A stretch of DNA of 64,000 nt from Knoellia subterranea KCTC 19937 (GCF_000768685.1 NZ_AVPK01000003.1:62001-126000); one strand, 5' to 3'. Shown: positions 35,096 to 43,635, numbered from the stretch's first letter. Notes: generated from the letters alone by a model not told the origin. Made by a program: numbers and translations.

Positions 35096-36289
35096 CTACT
35101 CGGTGTGGACGCCGGGCGCGTACTTCGGGACGCGGAAGCTGACCCGCGTGCCGGCGCCCTCGGCCGTCTCGACGACGAGACCGAAGTCGTCGCCATAGAC
35201 CTGCCGCAGGCGTGCGTCGACATTGCCCAGGCCGACGGAGTCCGAGCGGGACTGGCCGTCGAGGATGCGCTGGACTCCCTCGGGTGAGGCACCCACGCCG
35301 TCGTCGTCCACCGAGATCTCTGCCTCGCCGCCCTGGTCCGAGGCCGTGATCGTGACGTGTCCGACTCCTTCCTTGGTGGCCAGGCCGTGGCGAACAGCGT
35401 TCTCCACCAGCGGTTGCACCGCCAGATACGGCACGCGCACCGGCAGCACCTCGGGCGCGATGAGGAGGGACACCTGGAGCCGCTCGCCGAAGCGTGCTTG
35501 CTCGAGGACGAGGTAGCGCTCGACGTTGCGCAGTTCCTCGGCGAGCGTCGTGAATGGCCCGCCCTGGCGCAGCGCGTAGCGGGTGAAGTCGGCGAACTCC
35601 AGCAGCAGCTCGCGCGCCCGCTCCGGATCCGTCCGCACGAACGAGGCGATGGCCCCGAGGGAGTTGTAGATGAAGTGTGGGCTGATCTGGGCCCGTAGTG
35701 CGCGCAGCTCCGCCTCCATGGCGCGGGTGCGGGCCCGACCGAGTTCGGCGACGTCGAGTTCGGCCGAGACCCACCGGGCCAGCTCGCCCGCGGCCCGAGC
35801 CAGACCTGCAGAGGCAGCGGGGGCGTAGGCGGTGAGGGTCCCGACGACGCGTTCGTCGGCGATCAGCGGGGTGGTCACAGCAGCGCGGATGGGGCAGTCC
35901 GGGTCGCCACACGTGATGGCGTCGCTGCCGAGGACGGTGGGTGCCCCGGACGTCCTGGTGGCGTCGGCGTGCGCGTGGGCATCCGGGGAGTGGTGTGCCC
36001 CCGGGCCGGTCCACGACAGCACGCCGTTCGCGTCACACAGCGCGACCGACGTTGCGCCGAGGATGGCGAGGAGGTGGCGACCCGCACGTTCGGCCGTCTC
36101 GGGGGTGAGCCCCTCGGACAGGTGGCGGGAGGCCAGGGAGGCGGTGTGGAGCGTCGAGTACGTCACCCGGTCAACCGTGGAGAGGAACCCGCGCCGTCGG
36201 CCCCGACCCGCGAGCCAGATCCCGAGCCCGAGGAGCAGCATCGCGCCCGCCACCACCACCGCAGTGGGGACATGGAACGACGCTGTCAT
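35096..36289 (-). CDS. LytS-type sensor histidine kinase with GAF-like domain
   Basis: 397 residues from ATG 36289. One N-terminal transmembrane helix (about 9-28), a GAF-like sensor (about 60-170; cysteines in CGDPDC), then the His_kinase motif QISPHFIYNSL with His205 and an ATPase domain (LVENAVRHGL, VDDDGVG, GLGNVDARL). The single helix and cytoplasmic GAF domain suggest sensing of an internal metabolite. It lies 45 bp upstream of its regulator. Confidence 0.88.
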   Translation of the reverse strand: MTASFHVPTAVVVAGAMLLLGLGIWLAGRGRRRGFLSTVDRVTYSTLHTASLASRHLSEGLTPETAERAGRHLLAILGATSVALCDANGVLSWTGPGAHHSPDAHAHADATRTSGAPTVLGSDAITCGDPDCPIRAAVTTPLIADERVVGTLTAYAPAASAGLARAAGELARWVSAELDVAELGRARTRAMEAELRALRAQISPHFIYNSLGAIASFVRTDPERARELLLEFADFTRYALRQGGPFTTLAEELRNVERYLVLEQARFGERLQVSLLIAPEVLPVRVPYLAVQPLVENAVRHGLATKEGVGHVTITASDQGGEAEISVDDDGVGASPEGVQRILDGQSRSDSVGLGNVDARLRQVYGDDFGLVVETAEGAGTRVSFRVPKYAPGVHTE

Positions 36290-36375
36290 GCCCGCAAGAG
36301 TAGGTGGCGGAAGCCACGTCGACACATCACGAGACCTGGGAATCAGCACCGGCGCGCCCGGCATACGCTGACGGC

Positions 36376-37188
36376 ATGACTGAGTTCGATGCTGCCACCG
36401 CGATCGGCGAGGGCGGCACCGCCGAACTCAGCGACGGTTGGGTCATCGGCGAGGCCGTCAACGGGGGCATCCTCATGTCCCTCGCCACGCGCGCCGCAGC
36501 CGAGGCCCTCGGGGCCGCCGGCAGCCACACCGACCCCGTCGCCTTCAGCACGACCTTCCTCGCGGCGGCCCAACCGGGCCCGGCCCGGGTCGAGTCACAG
36601 ATCCTGCGCACGGGCCGGTCGTTCTCCACGGCCGAGGTGACGATCAGCCAGGGCGAGACGGCCACTCTCCGCCACACGGCCACGTTCGCCGACCTCGACG
36701 CCAACAGCGAGCCGGTCCACCTGCAGGAGGCACCTCCGGAGCTGCCCGACCCCGAGTCGTGCGCCCCCGCGGCGCGCGGTGGCTTCGCCGAGAAGATCCG
36801 CATCCTCGACCGCCTCGACATGCGCATCGACCCCGCGACGGTCGGCTGGGCGGTCGGCCAGCCGGCCAACGACGGCGAGATGCGGGCGTGGATCCGCTTC
36901 GCGGACGGTCGTGAGCCGGACGTGCTGTCGCTCCCGTTCTTCCTCGACGCCCTGCCGCCGGTGACGTTCACTTTCGGCGCGCTCGGATGGGCGCCGACGA
37001 TCGCGTTCAGCGGCCACGTCCGTTCGCGTCCCGCGCCCGGCTGGTTGCGGATGCGCATCACCACCCGCAACGTCATCGGTGGCCTCTTCGAGGAGGACGC
37101 GGTCATCTGGGACTCCCGTGACCGTGTCGTCGCCCAGTCCCGTCAGCTCGCAGGCGTGCGTATGCCGTCCGCCCCCGTCTCCCCCTGA
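36376..37188 (+). CDS. Acyl-CoA thioesterase family protein (double hot-dog)
   Basis: 270 residues. Two hot-dog folds as in TesB-like thioesterases: GWVIGEAVNGGILMSLATRAAAEA at the start split by a turn, AFSTTFLAAAQPGPARVESQILRTGRS, and the C-terminal WLRMRITTRNVIGGLFEEDAVIWDS with the catalytic-type Asp. It hydrolyses acyl-CoAs, specificity unknown. The final codons RMPSAPVSP contain an exact 13-bp GTATGCCGTCCGC motif, apparently tolerated in a disordered tail. Confidence 0.82.
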   Translation: MTEFDAATAIGEGGTAELSDGWVIGEAVNGGILMSLATRAAAEALGAAGSHTDPVAFSTTFLAAAQPGPARVESQILRTGRSFSTAEVTISQGETATLRHTATFADLDANSEPVHLQEAPPELPDPESCAPAARGGFAEKIRILDRLDMRIDPATVGWAVGQPANDGEMRAWIRFADGREPDVLSLPFFLDALPPVTFTFGALGWAPTIAFSGHVRSRPAPGWLRMRITTRNVIGGLFEEDAVIWDSRDRVVAQSRQLAGVRMPSAPVSP

Positions 37189-37200
37189 GGTCCGGTTCCG

Positions 37201-38049
37201 TTGTCGCAGAGAGAGATTCAGACCGCCATCACGTCGCTGGCGGGGCTGCCCGGCATCCCCGAGAAGGTCGACGCCGCCCGTGAGGCGTGCACGAAGTTGC
37301 GCTGGCACAACGCCCTGCGCCGCCGTATCCCCGAGGCGGCGGTCGAGTCGCGGGTGCGCGGGGCCCGGGCCAGTGGCGAACTCGACGGTGCGCGCCTCTC
37401 CGCCGAGATCGTGCGTGACCTCATGCGCGGTGCGGTGACGTGGCACGACGACCCGGACCCGGTTGAGCGGGTCATGCGTGGAGTCATCGCCGCGACCGCC
37501 GAGACCGAACGCCTCGGGCCGGTCATCCTCAACGCGCCGATGCAGGCGCTGGCCCGGCTCCACACCGCCGCCACGGCCGGCCTCGTCCCCGCCGATGAGC
37601 TCGGTCGTCCGCGCAAGGACGGCGAGGACAGCCGCGAGTTCCTCGAGATCAGCCCGGCGCCGCCGGCGGCCGAGGCCCGCGAGCGGCTCCAGCGCGTCGT
37701 GGTGCTGCTCGCCGACTCGTCGACGCTGCCGGTGCCCGTCGTGGCGGCCGTCGCCCACGCCGAGATCATCGCCGCCCGCCCCTTCACCCGCGGCAACGGT
37801 GTCGTCGCGCGCGCCGTGGAGCGTGCCGTCATCCAGGCCGGTGGCCTCGACCCGACCGGTGTCGCCGTGCCGGAGGTCGGGCACGGAGCGGGAGGTGGAC
37901 CGGCGTACTTCGGCGGGCTCACGGCATACACGAGGGGTGACGCCGCAGGCGTCGGTCTGTGGCTCGCGCACTGCTGCGACGCCCTCGTCGCGGCCGCCCA
38001 GGAGGGTGAGCGCATCGCCGACGCGGTTCTGGCCGGTCGGCTCTCCTGA
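37201..38049 (+). CDS. Fic-like fold protein with degenerate active-site loop
   Basis: 282 residues, start TTG 37201. Helical throughout; ARPFTRGNGVVAR (about 197-209) resembles the Fic loop HPFx(D/E)GNGRxxR but lacks the catalytic His (Arg instead) and the last Arg of GNGR (Val). AMPylation activity is therefore doubtful. The family occurs next to ssd/tad clusters in many actinobacteria, often mislabelled 'oxidoreductase'. It starts 12 bp after the thioesterase gene, so they may be co-transcribed. Confidence 0.6.
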   Translation: MSQREIQTAITSLAGLPGIPEKVDAAREACTKLRWHNALRRRIPEAAVESRVRGARASGELDGARLSAEIVRDLMRGAVTWHDDPDPVERVMRGVIAATAETERLGPVILNAPMQALARLHTAATAGLVPADELGRPRKDGEDSREFLEISPAPPAAEARERLQRVVVLLADSSTLPVPVVAAVAHAEIIAARPFTRGNGVVARAVERAVIQAGGLDPTGVAVPEVGHGAGGGPAYFGGLTAYTRGDAAGVGLWLAHCCDALVAAAQEGERIADAVLAGRLS

Positions 38050-38343
38050 CCCAAAGTCAAGTCTTGTCCTCCCTCCGGCAGGGGAGTAGACAGGACGCAT
38101 CGGACAGGCCCCGCGGGGAACCGGCCGACTCGAAACAACCGCGAGAAGCAACGGGTACCCACGCGCGGGCAGTCCACTGATGGACCGGTCTGTTCGGGCT
38201 TGACCCGGTACGACGGCAAGGAACATGCACGCTTGGTCGCCCCGAGCGCTCGCGGCGGATGACGCCCCTCTCGTCAGGGGCGTCATCGTCGTTTCGGGCC
38301 TCACGGCATGGTCAGTTTGGTTGAGTTTTCTCGTTTGTGTTGC
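38050..38343 (+). other. Untranslated stretch, candidate structured RNA
   Basis: About 290 bp without a plausible gene. It contains a possible -10 (TAGACA near 38090), a small hairpin GTCCActgaTGGAC near 38171, an ACCGG...CCCGGT pair near 38185-38210, and ends in the terminator at 38258-38287. It could be the 3' end of the Fic-like transcript or an independent RNA. No known riboswitch class was recognised. Confidence 0.35.
38258..38287 (+). terminator. Intrinsic-type hairpin
   Basis: GATGACGCCCCT (38258-38269) pairs with AGGGGCGTCATC (38276-38287), loop CTCGTC, followed by GTCGTTT. Confidence 0.8.
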
Positions 38344-38379
38344 ATGACCCGCATCGATCCGCAACGATGTACTCATCGC

Positions 38380-38482
38380 TCCCCTTCGGGGTCGTAGCGA
38401 AGGGTGGTCCAGCCTCTCCCCCCCGGGGCTTGGCCCGCCCGACGGCCCCGGTCATCCCCCCCGACCGGGGCCGTCGCCTTTT
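38380..38482 (+). ncRNA. 6C small RNA
   Basis: Two hairpins with C-runs in their loops: CCAGCC-TCT-CCCCCCC-GGGGCTTGG at about 38409-38433 and ACGGCCCCGGTC-AT-CCCCCCC-GACCGGGGCCGT at 38442-38474, then CGCCTTTT, a good terminator. This is the hallmark of the actinobacterial 6C RNA. In M. tuberculosis the homologue (B11) lies between Rv3660c (ssd) and Rv3661, and here too it lies just upstream of ssd. A promoter ATGACC-18-TGTACT (38344-38373) puts the 5' end near 38380. C-rich loops bind G-rich ribosome binding sites of target messages. Confidence 0.85.
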
Positions 38483-38594
38483 CCCGGGGAGTTCGTGGTC
38501 GTCGTTGTCCACAGCCGCGTATGCCGTCCGCCCCCGTCCACAGATCTCCTCGCCGGGGTGGTGGGCGCGGTGTGATCTCGGTGAGGGTCGGGGC

Positions 38595-39356
38595 ATGACT
38601 TCTCTCTTCACGACAGGGACGGCGCCGTGCATCGTGGTGATCGGTGCGAGTGGCGGGCTGGGTGCCTCGACCTGGGCGGCAGCGCTGGCCAGGCGGGTGG
38701 CGGTGCACTTCGGCGAGTGCGTGCTCGTCGACGCCGACGTGGGCGGTGGGGGACTCGACATGACCTGCGGGACCGAGCATCTGCCGGGGCTGCGGTGGCC
38801 CGACCTCGCGCGGCTGCGTGGAGTCACGTCGGGCGAGCGACTCGTCGGCGCGCTGCCCCGGGGCGAGGTGCCGTTGCTCTCGGCCGGTGGTCGCGGTGCG
38901 TCGGTGGGCGCGTCGGTGGTGCGCGACGTGCTCGACTCGCTGCGCGGGGTCGTGCCGGTCGTCGTCGACGCCGGTCGGCCCCACACGATGGGAGGCGAAT
39001 GGGTGCAGGGGGCCCACGCGGTGCAGGTGCTGTCGGGCCTGCGGGCGCGGCAGCTGGCCGACACGGAGGCACTGCTCTCGTCTCTGGGGGCGGCAGCGGG
39101 AGTTGGGCACGGCTCCGACGGAGTGGGCGTCGGCCTGATCACCCGGTCCTCGGGGGCCCTCGGTGGGGACATCGACGAACTCATCGAACACCTCGGCGTC
39201 CCGCACCTCGCCCACCTTCGTGACGACGAGCGGGTGGCGCGCGAGAGTGAGCGGGGCGAGTGGCCGGGAATGCGAGGACCGTTGCGGGACACCGCAGATC
39301 ATCTGGTGCTCGACCTCATGGAGGCGTTCGGGCTGGCTCGACAGGGCGCGGCGTGA
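38595..39356 (+). CDS. ssd: CpaE/Ssd-like MinD-superfamily protein of the Tad cluster
   Basis: 253 residues. A deviant Walker A GASGGLGAST (17-26) lacks the usual lysine of KGGxGK[ST]; ALVDADVGGGGLD-type Walker A' region follows (VLVDADVGGG). M. tuberculosis Rv3660c (Ssd, linked to septum regulation) and CpaE (Tad pilus localisation) are the relatives. It heads the tad operon and overlaps tadA by GTGA. The 6C RNA lies 110 bp upstream. ATPase activity may be weak or absent. Confidence 0.82.
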   Translation: MTSLFTTGTAPCIVVIGASGGLGASTWAAALARRVAVHFGECVLVDADVGGGGLDMTCGTEHLPGLRWPDLARLRGVTSGERLVGALPRGEVPLLSAGGRGASVGASVVRDVLDSLRGVVPVVVDAGRPHTMGGEWVQGAHAVQVLSGLRARQLADTEALLSSLGAAAGVGHGSDGVGVGLITRSSGALGGDIDELIEHLGVPHLAHLRDDERVARESERGEWPGMRGPLRDTADHLVLDLMEAFGLARQGAA

Positions 39357-40627
39357 GTGCGATTCCGGGCGCGTTGCCCGGCGGGTTGCCCGGCTCGATT
39401 TCGGGGGCCGCGCCGTGGCCGGGAGTCGAGGAGGCTATCCGCGCCGGGCGGGCCCCGGACCCCGAACTCATCGGCGAGGTCACCGGGTCGGTGCTCGAGC
39501 TCGGTTCCGTCGGAGCAGTGAGCGAGGGCGCCCGATTGCGAGAGCAGGTGCTCGGCTTCGGGCCACTCGAACCGTGGATCGCGGACGAGTCCGTCACCGA
39601 CGTGCTCGTCAACGGCGACGGGTCCGTGTGGGTCGACCGGGGTCTGGGCATCGAGGACGTGGGGTTGCGACTCGAGGCGGCGGCTGCGCGGGGGCTCGCC
39701 GTTCGACTGGCCGGGTTGGCCCGGCGGCGTCTGGACGAATCGCAGCCCTGGGTCGACGGCGTCCTCCCCGGCGGGGTGCGCCTGCACGCGATCCTGCCGC
39801 CGCTCGCCGAGGTCGGCACGCACCTCTCTTTGCGGATTCCGCGGCACCAGCCCGCGGGTGTCGACGGGCTCGTGCAGCTCGGGGCGGCGGGGGTCGAGAT
39901 GGCCCGCGTGCTGAGGGGCGTGGTCGCCAGCCGGCTGTCGTTCGTCGTCGTGGGTGGCACCGGCGCCGGGAAGACGACCGTGCTCGGTGCGCTGCTCTCG
40001 GAATGCGGTTCGGACGAGCGCCTTGTCGTCGTGGAGGACGTGCGCGAACTCGCGCCGGCCCACCCGCACGTCGTGCGCCTGCAGGGTCGGATGCCCAATG
40101 TCGAGGGGATCGGTGCCGTGTCCATGGTCGACCTCGTCCGTCAGGCCCTGCGCATGCGGCCGGACCGTCTCGTCGTCGGAGAGGTCCGAGGAGCCGAGGT
40201 GCGAGAACTCTTGTCAGCGCTCAACACCGGCCACGACGGCGGCGCCGGCACGGTGCACGCCAACGGGTTGCACGAGGTCCCGGCGCGCTTCGAGGCGCTC
40301 GGAGCCCTGGCCGGGCTGGGGCGTGAGGCGGTGCATGCCCAGCTGCGGGGTGCCGTCCAGGTGATCGTCGAGGTGGCCCGTTCGGGTGGCATCCGGTTCG
40401 TCCGGGCGGTCGGGGTGGCGCGCTGGACCGGGTCGGAAGTGGTCGTGGACGAGGCGGTGTCCGTCACGTTCGATGAGCCGGCGCGGGCCGTGACGACCGG
40501 GGCGCGGTCCGAGGGGCTCCAGTTCACCGTCCGGACAGGGCCGGGTGCGGCGGCGCTCGAGGAACTCCTCCGCGACCGTGAGCCGGGCCGGTCGGCGGTG
40601 TCGATTTCTCCCGGAGCAGCGGCGTGA
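39353..40627 (+). CDS. tadA: Tad pilus assembly ATPase TadA/CpaF
   Basis: 424 residues. Walker A GGTGAGKTT (201-209), Asp box VVEDVREL, Walker B LVVGEVRGAE, His box NTGHDGGAGTVHAN, as in type II/IV secretion ATPases of the TadA branch. A hexamer energises assembly of Flp pili from the cytoplasmic side. Overlaps ssd and tadB by GTGA/TGATG junctions. Similar to Rv3659c. Confidence 0.93.
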   Translation: MSAIPGALPGGLPGSISGAAPWPGVEEAIRAGRAPDPELIGEVTGSVLELGSVGAVSEGARLREQVLGFGPLEPWIADESVTDVLVNGDGSVWVDRGLGIEDVGLRLEAAAARGLAVRLAGLARRRLDESQPWVDGVLPGGVRLHAILPPLAEVGTHLSLRIPRHQPAGVDGLVQLGAAGVEMARVLRGVVASRLSFVVVGGTGAGKTTVLGALLSECGSDERLVVVEDVRELAPAHPHVVRLQGRMPNVEGIGAVSMVDLVRQALRMRPDRLVVGEVRGAEVRELLSALNTGHDGGAGTVHANGLHEVPARFEALGALAGLGREAVHAQLRGAVQVIVEVARSGGIRFVRAVGVARWTGSEVVVDEAVSVTFDEPARAVTTGARSEGLQFTVRTGPGAAALEELLRDREPGRSAVSISPGAAA

Positions 40628-41385
40628 TGGTGCTCGCCACCGCGCTGCTCGTCATCGCGATCCTGACGTGGCCGGAGCCGCTGCGGCGGGTCGTGGCGCG
40701 GTCTACCCGGGAGTCAGGGCTCGCCCGGCCGGCGGCGTCGGACGCAGGATCCTCCGTGGCGGGCCGGGTTCGAGGCGCGGCACCGCGTCTGGCCGATCGC
40801 CTCAGGCGACGGGTGCAGCCCGGCACGGCTTCACGTGGATGGGTGGCGGACTTCGCCGAGCTGGCAGCGGTCGGCCTCGACGCGGGGCTGCCGGCCGCCG
40901 AGGCCGCGCGCCTCGCCTGCGACGTCGGTGGTTCGGCTCGCACTCGGACCGAGTTCGCGATGCTGGGCCAGCGCATCACTCACGCCGTGGCCCATGGCGA
41001 AGCGGTCGGAGGGTGCCTGCGCGCGGCCTCGGACGGCGACCGCGACCTGACCTTCCTCGCTGCGGCATGGCAGCTGAGCGACGAGTTCGGCGTGGCGGCA
41101 GCTCCGGCCGCCCGCACCTCGGCGGCCGTTCTGCGCGAACGCGCTGCGAGCGAAGACCGTCGAATGGTGCTCGCGGCCGGACCCCGAGCCTCCATGTGGC
41201 TGCTCACGCTGCTCCCGCTGGCTGGGCCGCTCGTCGTCGTGGTGCTCGGACTTCCCGTGGACGAGGTCTATGGAGGAGTGGCCTCGATGGCTGCGACCGG
41301 TGTGGGGCTCGTCCTCACCGGACTCGGCTGGCTGTGGTCACGGTCCGTGCTCCGGCGGGCGCTGCGGGCGCGGGAGGTCGCGTGA
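40627..41385 (+). CDS. tadB: Tad pilus assembly membrane protein TadB
   Basis: 252 residues from ATG 40627 (GTG 40624 also possible). Short T2SF-type domain (FAELAAVGLDAGLPAAEAARLA) followed by two C-terminal transmembrane segments; an N-terminal helix is present. Forms with TadC the inner-membrane platform turned by TadA. Coupled to both neighbours. The N-terminal half is shorter than in proteobacterial TadB. Confidence 0.85.
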   Translation: MVLATALLVIAILTWPEPLRRVVARSTRESGLARPAASDAGSSVAGRVRGAAPRLADRLRRRVQPGTASRGWVADFAELAAVGLDAGLPAAEAARLACDVGGSARTRTEFAMLGQRITHAVAHGEAVGGCLRAASDGDRDLTFLAAAWQLSDEFGVAAAPAARTSAAVLRERAASEDRRMVLAAGPRASMWLLTLLPLAGPLVVVVLGLPVDEVYGGVASMAATGVGLVLTGLGWLWSRSVLRRALRAREVA

Positions 41386-42008
41386 CCCCGCTGGCCGTGG
41401 CGTTGATGCTGCTCGTGGGTTGCTGCTTCCTGTGGCCGGGGCGACCGTCCGGGCCGGTGCAGGGAGCTGCGGGCGAGGGGTCACCAGGGGCGTCGGAGCG
41501 GGCCGACTCGGGGTCATCTCATGGTGATGCGGCGAACGACCGGGTCTCCCGACCCCAGACGCCCCGTGCGGTCACGGTGGACACCGCGGCCGACGCCCTC
41601 GTGCTGTGTGCCCTCGTGATGCGTTCCGGGCTCGGACCGGTGGAGGCCCTCGAGGCCGTGGCGGGACAGGCGCCTCCGGAGGTGGCCCACCAACTCCGGG
41701 TCGTGGCCAGTGCGCACCGGTGGGGGCAGGAATCCGCGACGGCGTGGGCCCACGTCGGTGAAGGCTGGCGCCCGGCTGCCTTGGCGTGGGAGGCGGCCGA
41801 ACGATCCGGTGCCGCCCCAGCGGGTGTGGTTCTGGCGGCGGCCGAGCGCATGCGGCGCGAGGAGTCCGCGAGGGTGGAGGCGGCGGTGCAGCGCGCCGGG
41901 GTCCTCCTCGTCCTGCCCCTGGGAGCCTGCTTCCTGCCCGGGTTCGTGGGGACGACGGTCGTGCCGGTCGTCCTGCATCTCGCGCGGGCGACGTTGTCCG
42001 GTGGGTGA
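41382..42008 (+). CDS. tadC: Tad pilus assembly membrane protein TadC
   Basis: 208 residues. An N-terminal transmembrane helix, a Gly/Ser/Pro linker, a T2SF domain (ALVMRSGLGPVEALEAVAGQA) and one C-terminal membrane helix (LLVLPLGACFLPGFVGTTVVPVVL is split by a Gly). GTG overlaps the tadB stop. Completes the assembly platform; similar to Rv3657c. Confidence 0.82.
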   Translation: MTPLAVALMLLVGCCFLWPGRPSGPVQGAAGEGSPGASERADSGSSHGDAANDRVSRPQTPRAVTVDTAADALVLCALVMRSGLGPVEALEAVAGQAPPEVAHQLRVVASAHRWGQESATAWAHVGEGWRPAALAWEAAERSGAAPAGVVLAAAERMRREESARVEAAVQRAGVLLVLPLGACFLPGFVGTTVVPVVLHLARATLSGG

Positions 42009-42186
42009 AGCCGGCGACGCGGCCCGGTTCGTGGGGCCGGCACTGGGGCTGCCATCGCATCGCCACGGGTCCGTCCGGGGCGGGTCAGGTGGACCTGTCA
42101 TCCTGTGGGCCGGCAAGAACGACCACAGCGGAACCGATCGAACGTCCGGGGTGGGCGAGAGCACTCAAGCAGGAAGGCGACCAGGC

Positions 42187-42765
42187 GTGGACAGACTCAA
42201 CGGGTTCGGAGCTCGTTGGCGCCGACCGGTCTTCATCGCCCTGGCGGTTGCGGTCCTCGGGGGATGCTCGGGCGAGTCGTCGAAGGCTCCGAGGTCGACT
42301 CCGACGTCGGTGACGGCGACCGGCGTGCCCATGACCATGTCGGCGCCGACGATCAACGTCAGTGGCCCTCTCAAGGAGACCGTCGCCAAGGATGGTGTGG
42401 TCAACCCCCCGACGATGACCCTTGCGTGGGTCAACGGCTATGAGCGCGTTCGCCCCGGCGACGTGGGCACAGCGGTCATTGCCGGGCACGTCGTGGATGG
42501 CACGAAGCCCGACATCTTTGCCAACCTCGACAAGGTCACCGAGGGCGACCCCATCACGGTGGTCGATGCCGCAGGGAAGTCCTGGACCTACACCGTGACC
42601 CGCACTCGGATCGCGACGAAGAAGGACGTCTCCCACGACCCGGACGTGTGGGGCCAGAACGACTCCGTCCGCCGCATCGCGCTCATCACCTGCGACGACG
42701 ACGACGGATTCCGCGCCGACGGCCACAGGGTGGCCAACTTCGTCGCGATCGCGGAGGCAGCCTGA
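42187..42765 (+). CDS. Class E/F-type sortase, lipoprotein-like N-terminus
   Basis: 192 residues. Catalytic triad: His101 (TAVIAGHVV), Cys169 (ALITCDDDDG) and Arg181 (GHRVANF). An N-terminal hydrophobic segment ends in LGGC (Cys27), a possible lipobox, so it may be lipid-anchored. AGGAAGG precedes the GTG. The next gene is a paralogue. Sortases are not part of known Tad pilus machines; no LPxTG-like substrate is encoded in the window. Confidence 0.85.
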   Translation: MDRLNGFGARWRRPVFIALAVAVLGGCSGESSKAPRSTPTSVTATGVPMTMSAPTINVSGPLKETVAKDGVVNPPTMTLAWVNGYERVRPGDVGTAVIAGHVVDGTKPDIFANLDKVTEGDPITVVDAAGKSWTYTVTRTRIATKKDVSHDPDVWGQNDSVRRIALITCDDDDGFRADGHRVANFVAIAEAA

Positions 42766-42861
42766 CGCGTGCCCGGTGAGGGCTCCTTCTCACCCAGGAG
42801 AGTCGGCACCACCATCCGGCGTCCGGGATCGGCCCGGGCGGGTGTTTGAGACACTCGACGG

Positions 42862-43635
42862 GTGGGTGCGTTCTTCAGGAGGTGGGTGGGACCGAGTGGT
42901 TCCGCCCACTTCGTGCGCCCCGGAACGCTGCTCGTCGCCGGACTGTCGTGCCTGGTGCTTGCGGCGGTGCTGACTCTGGTGCAGAGCACGGACGAGGGCG
43001 TGCCGGCCGCCGCAGCTCCCACGGCAACACCTGCCGCTCCCGCTCGGACCCCCAGCCCGGCGATTCCGACGACCGCGACCGCGACCGCGACGGTCAGTCC
43101 GTCGGTGACGCCCACCCGGTCGACCACCGCGACGAGGTCCGCGTCGCCGTCGACGACGCGCACACCCAAGCCGTCGAGGACGGCCCCCAGCCGCGCACCC
43201 ATGTCGATGTCGGTCCCGGCGATCGACGTGAGCGGCAGGCTGCGTCGCATCGCGGCGGTCAACGGTGTGGTCAATCCGCCGTCGGGCACCCTCGCCTGGG
43301 TCTCGGGATACAACCGCGTGCGACCCGGTGAGATCGGCACCGCTGTTGTCGCCGGCCATGTCGTCCACGGCAAGAGCCCCGATGTCTTCTATCACCTGCA
43401 GAACATTGACCGGGGCGACCGGATCACCGTCTGGGACTCGGACGGCAAGCCCGTCGTCTACACGGTGACGAAGACCCGGGTCGCGAACAAGACGGAAGTG
43501 AGCCGTGACTCTGCCGTGTGGGGAGCGAACTCCTCGGTGCGGCGGCTGGCCCTCATCACGTGTGATGACGATGAGGGCTTCCGCGCGGACGGCCATCGAG
43601 TCGCCAATTTCGTGGCGATCGCGGAGGCGCGCTGA
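42862..43635 (+). CDS. Class E/F-type sortase, membrane-anchored paralogue
   Basis: 257 residues. One transmembrane helix (about 22-41), a Thr/Pro/Ala linker of about 70 residues, then a sortase domain with His166, Cys234 and Arg246. The domain is close to that of the preceding gene (VRPG-IGTAV-AGHVV, LITCDDD-GFRADGHRVANFVAIAEA shared in segments), so the pair arose by tandem duplication. GTG start. The anchoring mode differs between the two. Confidence 0.87.
   Translation: MGAFFRRWVGPSGSAHFVRPGTLLVAGLSCLVLAAVLTLVQSTDEGVPAAAAPTATPAAPARTPSPAIPTTATATATVSPSVTPTRSTTATRSASPSTTRTPKPSRTAPSRAPMSMSVPAIDVSGRLRRIAAVNGVVNPPSGTLAWVSGYNRVRPGEIGTAVVAGHVVHGKSPDVFYHLQNIDRGDRITVWDSDGKPVVYTVTKTRVANKTEVSRDSAVWGANSSVRRLALITCDDDEGFRADGHRVANFVAIAEAR

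Noticed and set aside
38050-38290. Known riboswitch (c-di-AMP, c-di-GMP, SAM) before the ssd operon
   Set aside because: No consensus core of those classes could be matched, and a terminator plus an independent 6C promoter separate the stretch from ssd.
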